Source of the DNA: Spirilliplanes yamanashiensis
GTDB taxonomy: Bacteria > Actinomycetota > Actinomycetes > Mycobacteriales > Micromonosporaceae
NCBI RefSeq assembly: GCF_016863475.1
Contig: NZ_BOOY01000042.1
Location: 1-64,000 of the forward strand
Direction: 5' to 3'
DNA: 64,000 bases
Both the position numbers and the translations under genes were made by a program. This document shows positions 12,594-21,137 of the stretch, one piece after another. A model generated the notes under the pieces. That model was not told the origin of the DNA and did not search any database. It saw nothing but the letters and a program-made list of their open reading frames with translations. Position 1 is the first letter of the stretch. Every line of letters starts with the position of its first letter.

Positions 12594-14104
12594 CCGGCGC
12601 GCAGCTCCTCGACGCTGGTGGCGGACCGCATGAGCGCCAGGCCCGCCACCAGCGCCAGCAGCATCAGGGCGAGGGTGCCGCCGCCGAGCAGGGTGAGCTC
12701 GGGCAGCGGGACGGGGATGTCCCGGACGACCTGGGGCGTCCACGTCCAGAACGGCGACGACTCGTCGGCGCACTGCGCGTCGGTGCCCGAACAGGTGCCG
12801 GCGCGGCCGGTGGTGACCTCGGTGCCGAGCACGGTGCGCGGCAGGCTGGTGCCCACGGTGAGGGCGACGAGCACGGCCGGCACGAACGGGGTGAGGGCCT
12901 GCCAGGCGAGCGCCCCGGCGATGGTGCGGCGCGGCACGCCGGCGGCGAGCAGCGCGGCCTCGGTGCGCCGCCGGGCGACGATGCCCTCGGTCATCGCGAC
13001 CAGCAGCCCGGCGGCGGCGAGGATGAGCCCGATGCCGACGGCCACGTTCACCAGGGCGAAGGCGTTGAGGTAGAAGGACGTGTCGCCACCGAGGCTGATG
13101 CCGCTGCCGTCGGTGGCGCCGGCGAGCCGGTTGGCCTCGTCCATGGCGGCGATCTCGGTGACGAAGTACTGCCGCACGCCGAGCGCGACGGCGCCGAACA
13201 CCACGGCCGCGAGCAGGGCGGCGAGGGTGCGGCTGCCGCTCCACGGGTCGGCCATGAGGCGGCGGCCGGCGAGCAGCGCGGCGGGCCGGCGGCCGTACCG
13301 GACGAGCAGGCGGCCGGCGGTCCACGCGATCCAGCCGGTACCGAAGACGATGCCCAGGGTCACGAGCAGCACGCCGAGGATGGCGAGCGTGTAGCCGGCG
13401 TTGCGGGGCACGGGGAGCGGCGGGTCGTCGCGGTAGACGGGGATCAAGGCGACGATGAGCACGCCCAGCACGATCGGGGCGCCCGTCCAGGCCCGCGGCG
13501 CGCGGTCGCGAACACGCCGCGTCACGCCGAGCGGGGTGATGATGACGCGGCGCAGCAGCAGCGCGCCGATCAGCGCGGCGGCGAGCGGGACGGCGAGCAC
13601 GACCGCGGCGACGGCGACGGGCGACGGCAGCACGTCGGTGGGCAGGTACCGCTGGCCGGAGGGGTCGCGGCGGTCGAGGGTCGCGCGCAGCACGAGGAAG
13701 GCGGCGAGCCCGGCGACCGTCCCGGCGAGCGCGGCGAGGCCGGTCTCGGCGGCGGCGATCCAGACGGCCTGGCGCGGCGTGGCGCCGGCGAGCCGGACGG
13801 CGGCGAGCCGGCGGTCCCGGGCGGGAGCGCCGAGCCGGATGCACTGCCCGGCCAGGGCCAGCACCGGCAGCCCCAGCAGGATGAGGGCGGTGATCACCCC
13901 GGGCCGCAGGCCCGCCTCGTTGAGCAGGGCGTTGGTGTACGGCTCGGGCCAGGTGCCGGGGGCGCCCGGCCGGATCGCGGCGACGGTGGCGGCGGCGAGC
14001 AGCGCCACCGCGGCGAGGGCGGCGCTCAGCGCGGTCAGCGCGGCGCGCAGCCGGTCGGTGCGGGTGCCCGCGTAGGCGAGCCGCAGCATCGTCCCCGGCT
14101 TCAC
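12590..14104 (-). CDS. FtsX-family ABC transporter permease
   Basis: 504 aa from GTG 14104, which overlaps the ATPase stop by 4 bp (GTGA). Many hydrophobic helices are visible: one near the N-terminus (LTALSAALAAVALLAAATVA), several in residues 60-270, and a final pair near 310-500, arranged as in FtsX/MacB-like permeases with a duplicated core. A large extracellular segment with Cys residues (RAGTCSGTDAQCADESS, about residue 435) lies before the last helices. With its ATPase it should form an exporter or mechanotransmission complex in the cytoplasmic membrane. The preceding PadR gene suggests induction by a small molecule, perhaps an antimicrobial; the substrate is not deducible. Confidence 0.85.
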   Translation of the reverse strand: MKPGTMLRLAYAGTRTDRLRAALTALSAALAAVALLAAATVAAIRPGAPGTWPEPYTNALLNEAGLRPGVITALILLGLPVLALAGQCIRLGAPARDRRLAAVRLAGATPRQAVWIAAAETGLAALAGTVAGLAAFLVLRATLDRRDPSGQRYLPTDVLPSPVAVAAVVLAVPLAAALIGALLLRRVIITPLGVTRRVRDRAPRAWTGAPIVLGVLIVALIPVYRDDPPLPVPRNAGYTLAILGVLLVTLGIVFGTGWIAWTAGRLLVRYGRRPAALLAGRRLMADPWSGSRTLAALLAAVVFGAVALGVRQYFVTEIAAMDEANRLAGATDGSGISLGGDTSFYLNAFALVNVAVGIGLILAAAGLLVAMTEGIVARRRTEAALLAAGVPRRTIAGALAWQALTPFVPAVLVALTVGTSLPRTVLGTEVTTGRAGTCSGTDAQCADESSPFWTWTPQVVRDIPVPLPELTLLGGGTLALMLLALVAGLALMRSATSVEELRAG

Positions 14105-14790
14105 GAGCCGATCCCGATGCCGAGGCCGCTCGGGTCGGCGGCGCCGTCGAGCAGGACGAGCTCGCGGTCGGCGTAGCCGGCGACGCGGGCGTCGTGGGTG
14201 ACGAGCAGGACGGCCATGCCGCGCTCGCGGGCGGTGCGGACGATCTCGGTGAGGACGGTCTCGCCGGTGACGGTGTCGAGGGAGCCGGTGGGCTCGTCGG
14301 CGAACAGGACCGCGGGCTCGGTGACCAGCGCCCGGGCGACCGCGCAGCGCTGCTGCTGGCCGCCGGACATGGTGCCCGGCCGCTGGTCGGCGCAGTCGGC
14401 GACGCCGAACCGGTCGAGCCAGGACGTCGCGGCCTCCCGCGCCGCTCGCCGCCCCGTGCCGGCGAGGAGCAGCGGGAGGGCGACGTTCTCCGCGGCCGTG
14501 AGTTCCGGCACGAGCTGGCCGTACTGGAACAGCACGCCGAACTCGGTGCGCCGCAGCTTCGAGCGGTCGGCCTCGGACCGCGTGGTCAGGTCGGCGTCGC
14601 GGTAGTGCACGGCGCCGGAGTCGGGGGTGAGGATGCCGGACAGGCAGTGCAGCAGGGTGGACTTGCCGCAGCCGCTGGGCCCGGTGACGGCCAGGATCTC
14701 GCCCGGGGAGAGCTCCACGTCGACGCCGCGCAGGGCGAGGGTGGGGCCGTAGCTGCGGGTGAGTGCGCTCCCGCGCAGGATCGGGGTCAT
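14101..14790 (-). CDS. ABC transporter ATP-binding protein (MacB/LolD type)
   Basis: 229 aa. Walker A GPSGCGKST, Q-loop FQYGQL, signature SGGQQQR, Walker B VLFADEP and the His switch VTHD are all present in order. The size and the SGGQQQR signature place it with the LolD/MacB/FtsE group that pairs with FtsX-type permeases, which is what the next gene encodes. ATG 14790 overlaps the PadR stop (ATGA) and its own stop overlaps the permease start, so the three genes form one tightly coupled operon read from the PadR promoter. Confidence 0.93.
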   Translation of the reverse strand: MTPILRGSALTRSYGPTLALRGVDVELSPGEILAVTGPSGCGKSTLLHCLSGILTPDSGAVHYRDADLTTRSEADRSKLRRTEFGVLFQYGQLVPELTAAENVALPLLLAGTGRRAAREAATSWLDRFGVADCADQRPGTMSGGQQQRCAVARALVTEPAVLFADEPTGSLDTVTGETVLTEIVRTARERGMAVLLVTHDARVAGYADRELVLLDGAADPSGLGIGIGS

Positions 14791-15323
14791 GCGTGTACCT
14801 CCCGGTACAGGTCGGCGACGCGCAGCAGGGTTGCCTGGAGCCAGCGCAGGTCGGCGTCGAGGTGGGCGATGGCGAAGTCGGCGGCGACGACGTCGCCCAC
14901 GCTCGCGCCGGGTGCGGTCTTGGCGGCCGTCAGCTCGCGCAGCCGGGCCATGTGGGCGGCGCGCTGGTCGGCCAGGTAACTGCGGGCGCGGTCGGCGTCG
15001 GCGGCGAGCAGCGCGACGACGACCTTGTTGAACAGGGCGCTCACCACGTACGGGGCGGGCGTCTCGACGGTGTGCAGCCACTCGTCGAGGGCGACGCGGC
15101 CGCGGGACGTGAGGGCGTACGCGACGCGTTCGGGCCCGCCGTCCTGGTCCTTCTCGGCCTGTTCGACGAGTCCGTCGCGTTCGAGCCGGCCGAGGGTGGC
15201 GTAGACCTGACCGAACGCGAGCGGCTTGGCGCGGGGCATGCGCTCGTCGTGGGCGCGTTTGAGTTCGTAGCCGTGCCTGGGGCCGCCCGCGAGCAACCCC
15301 AGCAGGACGTGCGGGGTGGACAT
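14787..15323 (-). CDS. PadR-family transcriptional regulator
   Basis: 178 aa. The N-terminal winged helix (VLLGLLAGGPRHGYELKR, then YATLGRLERDGLV and a wing near RVAYALTSRGR) is typical of PadR; the C-terminal half (about 90-178) is the helical Vir_act_alpha_C-like dimerisation region. First gene of the operon with the ABC ATPase and permease. A perfect inverted repeat lies between its -35 and -10, so it very probably represses its own operon and is released by an unknown ligand, as with LmrR-type PadR proteins. The start ATG is 7 nt from the -10, with no ribosome site, implying a leaderless mRNA. Confidence 0.92.
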   Translation of the reverse strand: MSTPHVLLGLLAGGPRHGYELKRAHDERMPRAKPLAFGQVYATLGRLERDGLVEQAEKDQDGGPERVAYALTSRGRVALDEWLHTVETPAPYVVSALFNKVVVALLAADADRARSYLADQRAAHMARLRELTAAKTAPGASVGDVVAADFAIAHLDADLRWLQATLLRVADLYREVHA

Positions 15324-15330
15324 GGCCGGT

Positions 15331-15359
15331 ACTATTCACTCAGTGAATAGCCGCGTCAA
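15331..15359 (-). promoter_or_regulatory. PadR operon promoter with perfect inverted-repeat operator
   Basis: CTATTCACTCAGTGAATAG at 15332-15350 is a perfect 8-3-8 palindrome. On the minus strand it lies between a -35 TTGACG (15359-15354) and a -10 AATAGT (15336-15331), with a 17-bp spacer; the -10 is part of the palindrome. The -10 is followed by 7 nt and the ATG. A repressor here would exclude RNA polymerase. The -35 overlaps the stop codon of the upstream phosphatase gene. Confidence 0.75.
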
Positions 15360-16921
15360 GCCCCTTCGGGGTGGCGGCGCAGGGCGACGACCGCGATGTC
15401 GTCGCCCTGGTTCTGGCTGCCCGCGAGCGACACCAGCAGGCGCTGGCAGAACGCGTCGAGGCTCGGTTCGACCTGCTCGGCGCACCGGGCCAGCGCCGCC
15501 AGCCCCACGTCGATGTCGGCGTCGCGCCGCTCGATCAGGCCGTCGGTGTAGAGCACCAGGGTGCCGCCGGGCGGCAGCTCGAACTCCGTGTCGCCCGGCC
15601 GGTCGGCCGTCAGGCCCAGCAGCGGGCCGCGCTGCTCCAGGAACGACACGCCGTCCGCCGAGTGCAGCAGCGGCGGCAGGTGCCCGGCGCTGGCCATCCG
15701 CACCCGGCCCGTCGCCGGGTCCAGCATCAGCAGGCAGATCGTCGCCGACTCGACGGGCAGCACCGTGCGCATCAGCTGGTTGACCCGCTCCAGCACCGCG
15801 CTCGGCGAGTGGCCCTCCACCGCGTACGCCCGCACCGCGTGCCGCAGCTCCGCCATCACCGTCGCCGCGTGCAGCGAGTGACCCGCCACGTCGCCGATCG
15901 CCACCAGCAGGTGGCCGTCGATCATCGTCAGCTCGTAGAAGTCGCCGCCGACCTCCGTCTGGGCGCCCGCCGGCTCGTAGCGCACCGCCAGGTCCACCCC
16001 CGGCACGTCCGGCAGGCGCGACGGCAGCAGGCTGCGCTGCAGCGTCACCGCGATGCGGTGCTCCTCGTCGAACGAGCGCTGCGCCTCGACCGCCGCCGCG
16101 ACCGCCTGGGCCAGCTGGCGCAGCACCGGGGCGCCCGGCGTGTTCGCGCTGTGCGGGACGGCCACGTAGGCCGGCGGGCGGTCAGCCCGCAGCCGCGCCG
16201 ACGCCACCGCCACCGCGTCCCCGTCCGGCCACTGCGCCAGGTCCCACGCCGACGGCTGGTCCGTGCGCAGCGACGAGCCGACCCCGGCCACGCCGTCGGG
16301 CACCGTCCAGGGGCGTACCACCGCGGCGGAGCCGGCCCGCTCGACCACCGCGGCCAGCGACTCCCCCTCGGACGTCTCGGTGACGACCGCCGCCGGGCCG
16401 CCGAAGATGCGGCTCGCGCCCACCGCGGCGGCCTGCATCAGGCCGACGAGCGTCGCCGACGAGTTCACCGCCAGCGTCGTCTCGGCCAGCTGGAGCATGC
16501 GCCCGGCCAGCAGCTCCGCGCGCTGCCGGGCCCGGTAGTACCGCAGCACCGCCTGCGCCGTGGCGATCAGCTCATCCGGCTCGATCGGCTCCACCAGATA
16601 CGCGTCCGCGCCGCGGTTGAGCCCCTGCGCCCGGTCCACCACGTCCACCGCGTGCGCCGACACGTGCACCACCGGCAGGGCGCTCAGGCGGGGGCTCTTC
16701 TTGATCCGCTCGCACACCTCGAAGCCGCTGATGTCGGGCAGCTTGACGTCGAGGACCACCAGGTCGACCTCGGTCGGGGCGCCCTCCAGCAGCTCCAGCG
16801 CCGACAGGCCGGTCTGCGCCTCCCGGACCGCGAACCCGGCCCGGGTCAGCCAGCTGACCAGCAGGTAACGCTTGGTCGCGCTGTCGTCGACCACGAGCAC
16901 GGTGCCCGGCTCGGCCACCAT
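15356..16921 (-). CDS. Receiver-PP2C phosphatase (RsbU/RsbP-like response regulator)
   Basis: 521 aa. Residues 5-125 form a receiver domain (VLVVDDS, phospho-acceptor Asp58 in LVVLDVKLPD). A GAF-like linker spans about 140-290. Residues about 300-515 form a SpoIIE/PP2C phosphatase (LQRSLLPSRLPDVPG, EVGGDFYEL, GDVAGHS, LYTDGLIERR, GDDIAVV). Phosphorylation by the kinase encoded directly upstream probably switches the phosphatase, which would dephosphorylate an STAS anti-anti-sigma protein such as the one at 21138. Last gene of the stressosome operon, 5 bp after the kinase stop. GGAGG precedes ATG 16921 by 10 nt. Confidence 0.92.
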   Translation of the reverse strand: MVAEPGTVLVVDDSATKRYLLVSWLTRAGFAVREAQTGLSALELLEGAPTEVDLVVLDVKLPDISGFEVCERIKKSPRLSALPVVHVSAHAVDVVDRAQGLNRGADAYLVEPIEPDELIATAQAVLRYYRARQRAELLAGRMLQLAETTLAVNSSATLVGLMQAAAVGASRIFGGPAAVVTETSEGESLAAVVERAGSAAVVRPWTVPDGVAGVGSSLRTDQPSAWDLAQWPDGDAVAVASARLRADRPPAYVAVPHSANTPGAPVLRQLAQAVAAAVEAQRSFDEEHRIAVTLQRSLLPSRLPDVPGVDLAVRYEPAGAQTEVGGDFYELTMIDGHLLVAIGDVAGHSLHAATVMAELRHAVRAYAVEGHSPSAVLERVNQLMRTVLPVESATICLLMLDPATGRVRMASAGHLPPLLHSADGVSFLEQRGPLLGLTADRPGDTEFELPPGGTLVLYTDGLIERRDADIDVGLAALARCAEQVEPSLDAFCQRLLVSLAGSQNQGDDIAVVALRRHPEGA

Positions 16922-16926
16922 GTCTG

Positions 16927-18261
16927 CTACGCCTCCGGAAGGGTGACGGTGAACGTGCTGCCCACGCCCGGCGTGCTCTGGAGGGTGAGGGTGCCGCCGA
17001 GGATCGTGACCAGCCGGCGCGCGTACGGCAACCCCAGGCCGGTGCCGGTGCCGCGCGCCGTCACGCCCGACGGCACCTGGTAGAACTCCTCGAAGATGCG
17101 TTCCTGCAGCTCCTCGGGGATGCCCACGCCGGTGTCGGCGACGGTGAACACCGACCCGCGGGCGGACAGCCGCACCGACCCGCGCTCGGTGAACTTCAGC
17201 GCGTTCGTCATCAGGTTGCGCAGCACCCGGGCCAGCAGCACCTCGTCGGTGCGCAGCGTCACCGGGTCCGGGTCCTCGACGATCAGCTCGACCTCGGGCC
17301 GGGTCGCCAGGGCGCGCAGCGTGCCGCGCAGCTCGCCGAAGACCACCTTCAGGTCGACGTCGGAGATCTCCGGCTCGATCCGGCCGGCCTCCGCCTTCGC
17401 CAGGTCCAGCAGGTCATTGACCAGCGTCAGCAGGTCGGTGGCGGAGCCGCGGATCAGCTCCACCTGGCGGGACTGCTCCTCGGTCAGCGGGTCCGACGCC
17501 GAGTCGGTGAGCAGCCGGCCGAGCCCGATGATCGCGGTGACCGGGGCGCGCAGCTCGTGGCTGACGTTCGCCAGGAACCGGCTCTTGGCCTCGCTGGCGG
17601 CGCGCAGCTGCACCGACTTCTCGTCCAGCTCGCCGTAGAGGGCCACCACGCCGCGGTTCGTCTCCTCCAGCTCGTCGGACAGCTGGTGGTACAGCGCCAT
17701 CACGCCGCGGTTGGTCTCCTCCAGCTCGGCGTTCAGCCGGGCCAGCTCGTCGCGCTGGGCCCGCACCTCGTCGAGCGCGGCGATGAGCTGCTCGTTCTGG
17801 TCCGCCAGCTCCTCCAGCGGCGAACCCGGCGCCAGGTGGGCCAGCTCGTCGCGGATCTCGTCCAAACGTTTGCGGGTCAAGGGCGGCGCCTGTGTCGGCA
17901 GCCGGCGAGACAACCGGACGACTGTCCCGAACCGGGCATCCGACACCTCCAGCGAATCCACGAGCCGGCGCACCGGCGCCGTACCCTGCGTCACCGCGTC
18001 CGGCGCCGCCGCCGGACTGACCATCACCACCCACAGAGTAGGTGGGTTCGCCCCGTCCGGCAGGAAGGCGATGTCGGCCGCGCCGCCCGCGGCGAGCAGC
18101 ACGCGGCCGATCTCGCTCAGCGCCGTCGCGAACCGGGTCTGGTCCTGCCGTTCGAGGCCGACCGCGCGGGCCACCTCGCGGCCGAGCTTGCGGGCGACGA
18201 AGATGTCCGGCTCGGCGCGCACCCGCACCTGCAGCAGCGGCTCGCCGCCCGACGGCGTCAC
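16927..18261 (-). CDS. Histidine kinase with N-terminal RsbT-like ATPase domain
   Basis: 444 aa from GTG 18261, overlapping the stop of the upstream gene (GTGA). The first about 130 residues resemble an RsbT/RsbW HATPase domain (ARKLGREVARAVGL, FATALSEIGRVLL). A coiled coil follows with a duplicated motif ELEETNRGV-x-ALY (about 180-225), typical of actinobacterial stressosome-linked kinases. HisKA has FLANVSHELRAPVT; HATPase_c has NLMTNALKF, DTGVGIP and GTGTGLGL. Cytosolic, without membrane helices. It likely reads stressosome state through its N-terminal or coiled-coil part and phosphorylates the receiver-PP2C protein encoded next. Confidence 0.9.
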   Translation of the reverse strand: MTPSGGEPLLQVRVRAEPDIFVARKLGREVARAVGLERQDQTRFATALSEIGRVLLAAGGAADIAFLPDGANPPTLWVVMVSPAAAPDAVTQGTAPVRRLVDSLEVSDARFGTVVRLSRRLPTQAPPLTRKRLDEIRDELAHLAPGSPLEELADQNEQLIAALDEVRAQRDELARLNAELEETNRGVMALYHQLSDELEETNRGVVALYGELDEKSVQLRAASEAKSRFLANVSHELRAPVTAIIGLGRLLTDSASDPLTEEQSRQVELIRGSATDLLTLVNDLLDLAKAEAGRIEPEISDVDLKVVFGELRGTLRALATRPEVELIVEDPDPVTLRTDEVLLARVLRNLMTNALKFTERGSVRLSARGSVFTVADTGVGIPEELQERIFEEFYQVPSGVTARGTGTGLGLPYARRLVTILGGTLTLQSTPGVGSTFTVTLPEA

Positions 18262-19280
18262 GCCAGGGTCCCGGCCCGGGCGACCAGCACGCACGCGTCG
18301 TCGCGGCGGGTGCCGGCGTCACGCAGCAGCGTCGCCGCGATCAGCTGGGGGCTGCGCGACGCCAGCCCCGGGTAGACGGCCAGGTCCCACCGGTCGACGA
18401 CGCCGTCGGAGTGCATGACCAGCACCGCGCCGGGCGCCAGCTCGTACTCGTACTCCCGGACCTGCCGGCGCTGGTGGCCCGCGATGCCCGGCAGCGACAC
18501 CAGCCCGCGGCGCTGGCCGCCGGGCGGCACGATGGTGCCGCCGATGTTGCCCAGGCCGGCGTAGCGCAGCACGCCGTCGCCCGGCTCCGCGACCGCCAGC
18601 GCGGCGCCGCGGGTGTGCCGCATGCTGCGGTGCAGGTGCTCGACCACCGCGGCCGGCGGCCCCGCCGGCGCGGTGTGGAAGGCGGCGACGGCCGCCTGGG
18701 TGGCCGCCGCGGCCAGCGGGCCGTGCCCGAGGCCGTCGCACACCAGCACCTGCCGGCGGCCGCCGGCCTCGCGCGTGGCGTAGCCGTCGCCGCTGACCGT
18801 CTCGCCGGTCAGCGGCCGGGTGAGGCCGGCCGCCCACGCCGGGGGCGGCACCTCGCCGGGCCAGACCTGCGCGGCCAGCACGGTTCCCTTCCCGGGTACG
18901 GAGTGCAGGTCGCACCAGGACGCCAGGCGCGCCACCGCACCCAGCCCGATGCCGAGCGTGCCCGAGGTGGAGTGGCCGTCGTTCAGCGACCGCTCGACGT
19001 CGGCCATGCCCGGCCCGCTGTCGGCGGCGATCAGCTCGACGCCCGCCTGCCCGGCGGTCCGCACCGGCCGCAGCACGAGCACCCCCTGGTCGGCGTGCTT
19101 GACCAGGTTGCCGGCCACCTCGGCGGCCACGATCGCCAGGTCGTTCGCGCGGGCCTCCGGCAGGCCCAGCTCGGCGGCGACGCGCTCGGCGGCGCGGCGC
19201 ACGGCCGCGGCGGTGCTGCTCGCCTCCACCCGGAACCACAGGCCGGACTCGGCGAGTCCCTCGTCCGGCGCCAGGCTCAT
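18258..19280 (-). CDS. ATPase-PP2C fusion (RsbT-like/RsbX-like) stressosome phosphatase
   Basis: 340 aa from ATG 19280, which overlaps the rsbT stop (ATGA). Residues about 15-140 form an RsbT/RsbW-type ATPase fold (DLAIVAAEVAGNLVKHA, DSGPGMAD, GLGAVARLA). Residues about 150-335 are an RsbX-like PP2C domain (VCDGLGHGPLAA, MHSDGVVDRW, RRDDACVLVAR). In Bacillus, RsbX is a separate protein that resets the stressosome by dephosphorylating RsbR and RsbS. Here the domain is fused to an ATPase, as seen in other actinobacterial and proteobacterial stressosome modules. Fourth gene of the operon. Confidence 0.9.
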   Translation of the reverse strand: MSLAPDEGLAESGLWFRVEASSTAAAVRRAAERVAAELGLPEARANDLAIVAAEVAGNLVKHADQGVLVLRPVRTAGQAGVELIAADSGPGMADVERSLNDGHSTSGTLGIGLGAVARLASWCDLHSVPGKGTVLAAQVWPGEVPPPAWAAGLTRPLTGETVSGDGYATREAGGRRQVLVCDGLGHGPLAAAATQAAVAAFHTAPAGPPAAVVEHLHRSMRHTRGAALAVAEPGDGVLRYAGLGNIGGTIVPPGGQRRGLVSLPGIAGHQRRQVREYEYELAPGAVLVMHSDGVVDRWDLAVYPGLASRSPQLIAATLLRDAGTRRDDACVLVARAGTLA

Positions 19281-19681
19281 CGACACCACTTGGTGACCGT
19301 GATGCTGGTGCCGCGCCCGGGTTCGGTGTCGATGTCGAACTCGTCGACGAGCCGGCGCGCGCCGCTCAGCCCGAGCCCGAGGCCGCCGCCGGTGGTGTAG
19401 CCGTCGGTCAGCGCGAGGTTGACGTCGGCGATGCCGGGGCCGGAGTCGACGAAGGCGATGCGGATGCCGGCCCGGCGGCCGTTGTCGACGCGGTCCACCT
19501 CGACGGTGCCGCCGCCGCCGTAGACCAGGGTGTTGCGGGCCAGCTCGCTGGCGGCGGTGACCAGCTTGGTCTGGTCGACGAGCGACAGCTTCACCGCGAC
19601 CGCGACCGTGCGGACGAGCTGCCGCACCCGGACCACGTCCTGGTCGGAGGCCACGGTGAGCCGCTGCGGCTCGGCGTTCAT
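19277..19681 (-). CDS. rsbT: RsbT-type serine/threonine switch kinase
   Basis: 134 aa, the standard RsbT length. GHKL ATPase motifs: AASELARNTLVYGGG (N box), FVDSGPGIADV (G1), GGLGLGLSGARRLVDEF (G2). In the stressosome, RsbT is held by RsbR/RsbS, phosphorylates the STAS serine and threonine on stress, and then leaves to activate a downstream partner. ATG 19681 overlaps the rsbS stop (ATGA). Confidence 0.95.
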   Translation of the reverse strand: MNAEPQRLTVASDQDVVRVRQLVRTVAVAVKLSLVDQTKLVTAASELARNTLVYGGGGTVEVDRVDNGRRAGIRIAFVDSGPGIADVNLALTDGYTTGGGLGLGLSGARRLVDEFDIDTEPGRGTSITVTKWCR

Positions 19682-20091
19682 GACGCGGCGGCCACGGTCT
19701 CGTCGTCCTCGCCGGCGTCGCCGCCGCCCTCGGCCTCGAACCGCGCCCGGGCGAGCAGCGCCATGCCGAGCTCGACGTTCAGGGCGGTGCGGATGCCCGG
19801 CAGGGACAGGCCCAGCTCGACCAGGGTGATGGCCACGGCGGGCCGCATGCCGACGACGACCGTCTCGGCGTCGAGCACCTTGGAGATGCCGGCGATGGTG
19901 GCCAGCATCCGGCCGACGAACGAGTCGACGATGTCGAGGGCGCTGATGTCGATGATGACGCCGCGGCAGCCCGTGGCGACGATCTTGTCGGCCAGGTCCT
20001 CCTGGAGGTTCAGCGCGGTCTGGTCCTCCATGTCGACCTGGATGGAGACCAGCAGCATGTCGCCGATCTTGAGAACCGGCACGCGCTCCAC
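19678..20091 (-). CDS. rsbS: RsbS stressosome scaffold (STAS domain)
   Basis: 137 aa, slightly longer than Bacillus RsbS because of an acidic tail (EAEGGGDAGEDDETVAAAS). A single STAS domain with the phospho-acceptor Ser57 in ALDIVDSFVGR, matching Ser59 of the Bacillus protein. The GTG 20091 start follows the rsbR stop by 1 bp; no strong ribosome site, so translation is probably coupled to rsbR. Builds the stressosome core with RsbR and is the RsbT target. Confidence 0.95.
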   Translation of the reverse strand: MERVPVLKIGDMLLVSIQVDMEDQTALNLQEDLADKIVATGCRGVIIDISALDIVDSFVGRMLATIAGISKVLDAETVVVGMRPAVAITLVELGLSLPGIRTALNVELGMALLARARFEAEGGGDAGEDDETVAAAS

Positions 20092-20092
20092 G

Positions 20093-20953
20093 TCAGCCGT
20101 CCTTGCGGCCGTTGCGGCGGGTGTCCACGCCCGACAGGCGCAGGACGTGCCGCAGGGCGTCGGCCAGGCTCGCCTTCGTGGCGATGTCGCCGAACTCGAT
20201 GCCGAGCGCCACGATCGTCTGGGCGATCTGCGGCCGGATGCCGGAGATGATGCAGTCGGCGCCCATCAGCCGGGCGGCCACCACCGTCTTCAGCAGGTGC
20301 TGGGCGACCTGCGTGTCGACCGCCGGCACGCCGGTGATGTCGATGATCGCGTACGGCGAGCCGGTGGTGACCAGCGCGTCGAGCAGCCGCTCCATGACGA
20401 CCTGGGCGCGGGCCGAGTCGAGCGTGCCGACCAGCGGCACGGCGACGACGCCCTCCCACAGCTTCACGACCGGGGTGGCCAGCTCGAGCAGCTCCTCCGC
20501 CTGGTCGGCGATCAGCTCCTCGCGGGCCGCCGCGTAACTCGCGAAGGTGAACAGGCCCAGCTCGTCGATGAGGGCCGAGAAGGCGATGAAGTCGCGCAGC
20601 GTGCCGGCGTCGGCCTGCCGTGCGTCCATGGCGGCGAGCAGGGCGTCCTTGAGCGCGAAGACGCTGACGGCCGTCTCGGTGGAGGTGAAGCCCTGCCGGG
20701 CCCGGCTGCGCGACAGCTCGGACAGCACGGCGCGCAGCTCCGCCGCGTTCGGGTCCTCGACCGTGCCCGCACCGCCGTCGAGCGCCTCGCTCAGCGCCCG
20801 GAACAGCTCCTCGATCTGGCGGTTCAGCTCGGTCTGGCTGAGCCGCCCGCGCAGGCCGTCGGCAACCCGGTGCGACCAGCTCTCGACGAGCGCGGCCTCG
20901 TGCTCCTTGAGGAAGCCCGCGAAGCGGCCGATCTCGTCCGTACCCAGCGCCAT
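20093..20953 (-). CDS. rsbR: RsbR-type stressosome co-antagonist (sensor + STAS)
   Basis: 286 aa. Residues 1-160 form an all-helical N-terminal sensor region of the RsbRD type (not a globin). Residues about 165-280 are a STAS domain with Thr214 in AVDTQVAQHLLKTV, at the place of a phospho-threonine of RsbR. First gene of the operon; GGAGGAGA lies 6 nt before ATG 20953, one of the strongest ribosome sites in the window. The sensor domain determines the stress input, which cannot be told from sequence. Confidence 0.93.
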   Translation of the reverse strand: MALGTDEIGRFAGFLKEHEAALVESWSHRVADGLRGRLSQTELNRQIEELFRALSEALDGGAGTVEDPNAAELRAVLSELSRSRARQGFTSTETAVSVFALKDALLAAMDARQADAGTLRDFIAFSALIDELGLFTFASYAAAREELIADQAEELLELATPVVKLWEGVVAVPLVGTLDSARAQVVMERLLDALVTTGSPYAIIDITGVPAVDTQVAQHLLKTVVAARLMGADCIISGIRPQIAQTIVALGIEFGDIATKASLADALRHVLRLSGVDTRRNGRKDG

Positions 20954-21137
20954 CGGTGTCTCCTCCGCCTTGTCACGGGCCAGGGAAAACCGTAGCCGGA
21001 CGACGCGCGGACTCTATCACCGGGCGCAATCGATCACTTGTCGTGCGGCAACTAACATCGCCGTGGCAGATGATCCTCCCCGTCCGGCGGTGGACGGCCG
21101 CCGTGGAGTACCTTTCTCGATGACAGGAGGTCGTCCG

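Noticed and set aside
10380-13844. Long minus-strand frame opposite oligopeptidase B running into the ABC permease region
   Set aside because: Composition is that of a GC-rich shadow (Arg/Pro/Ala runs); the true permease gene is in a different frame.
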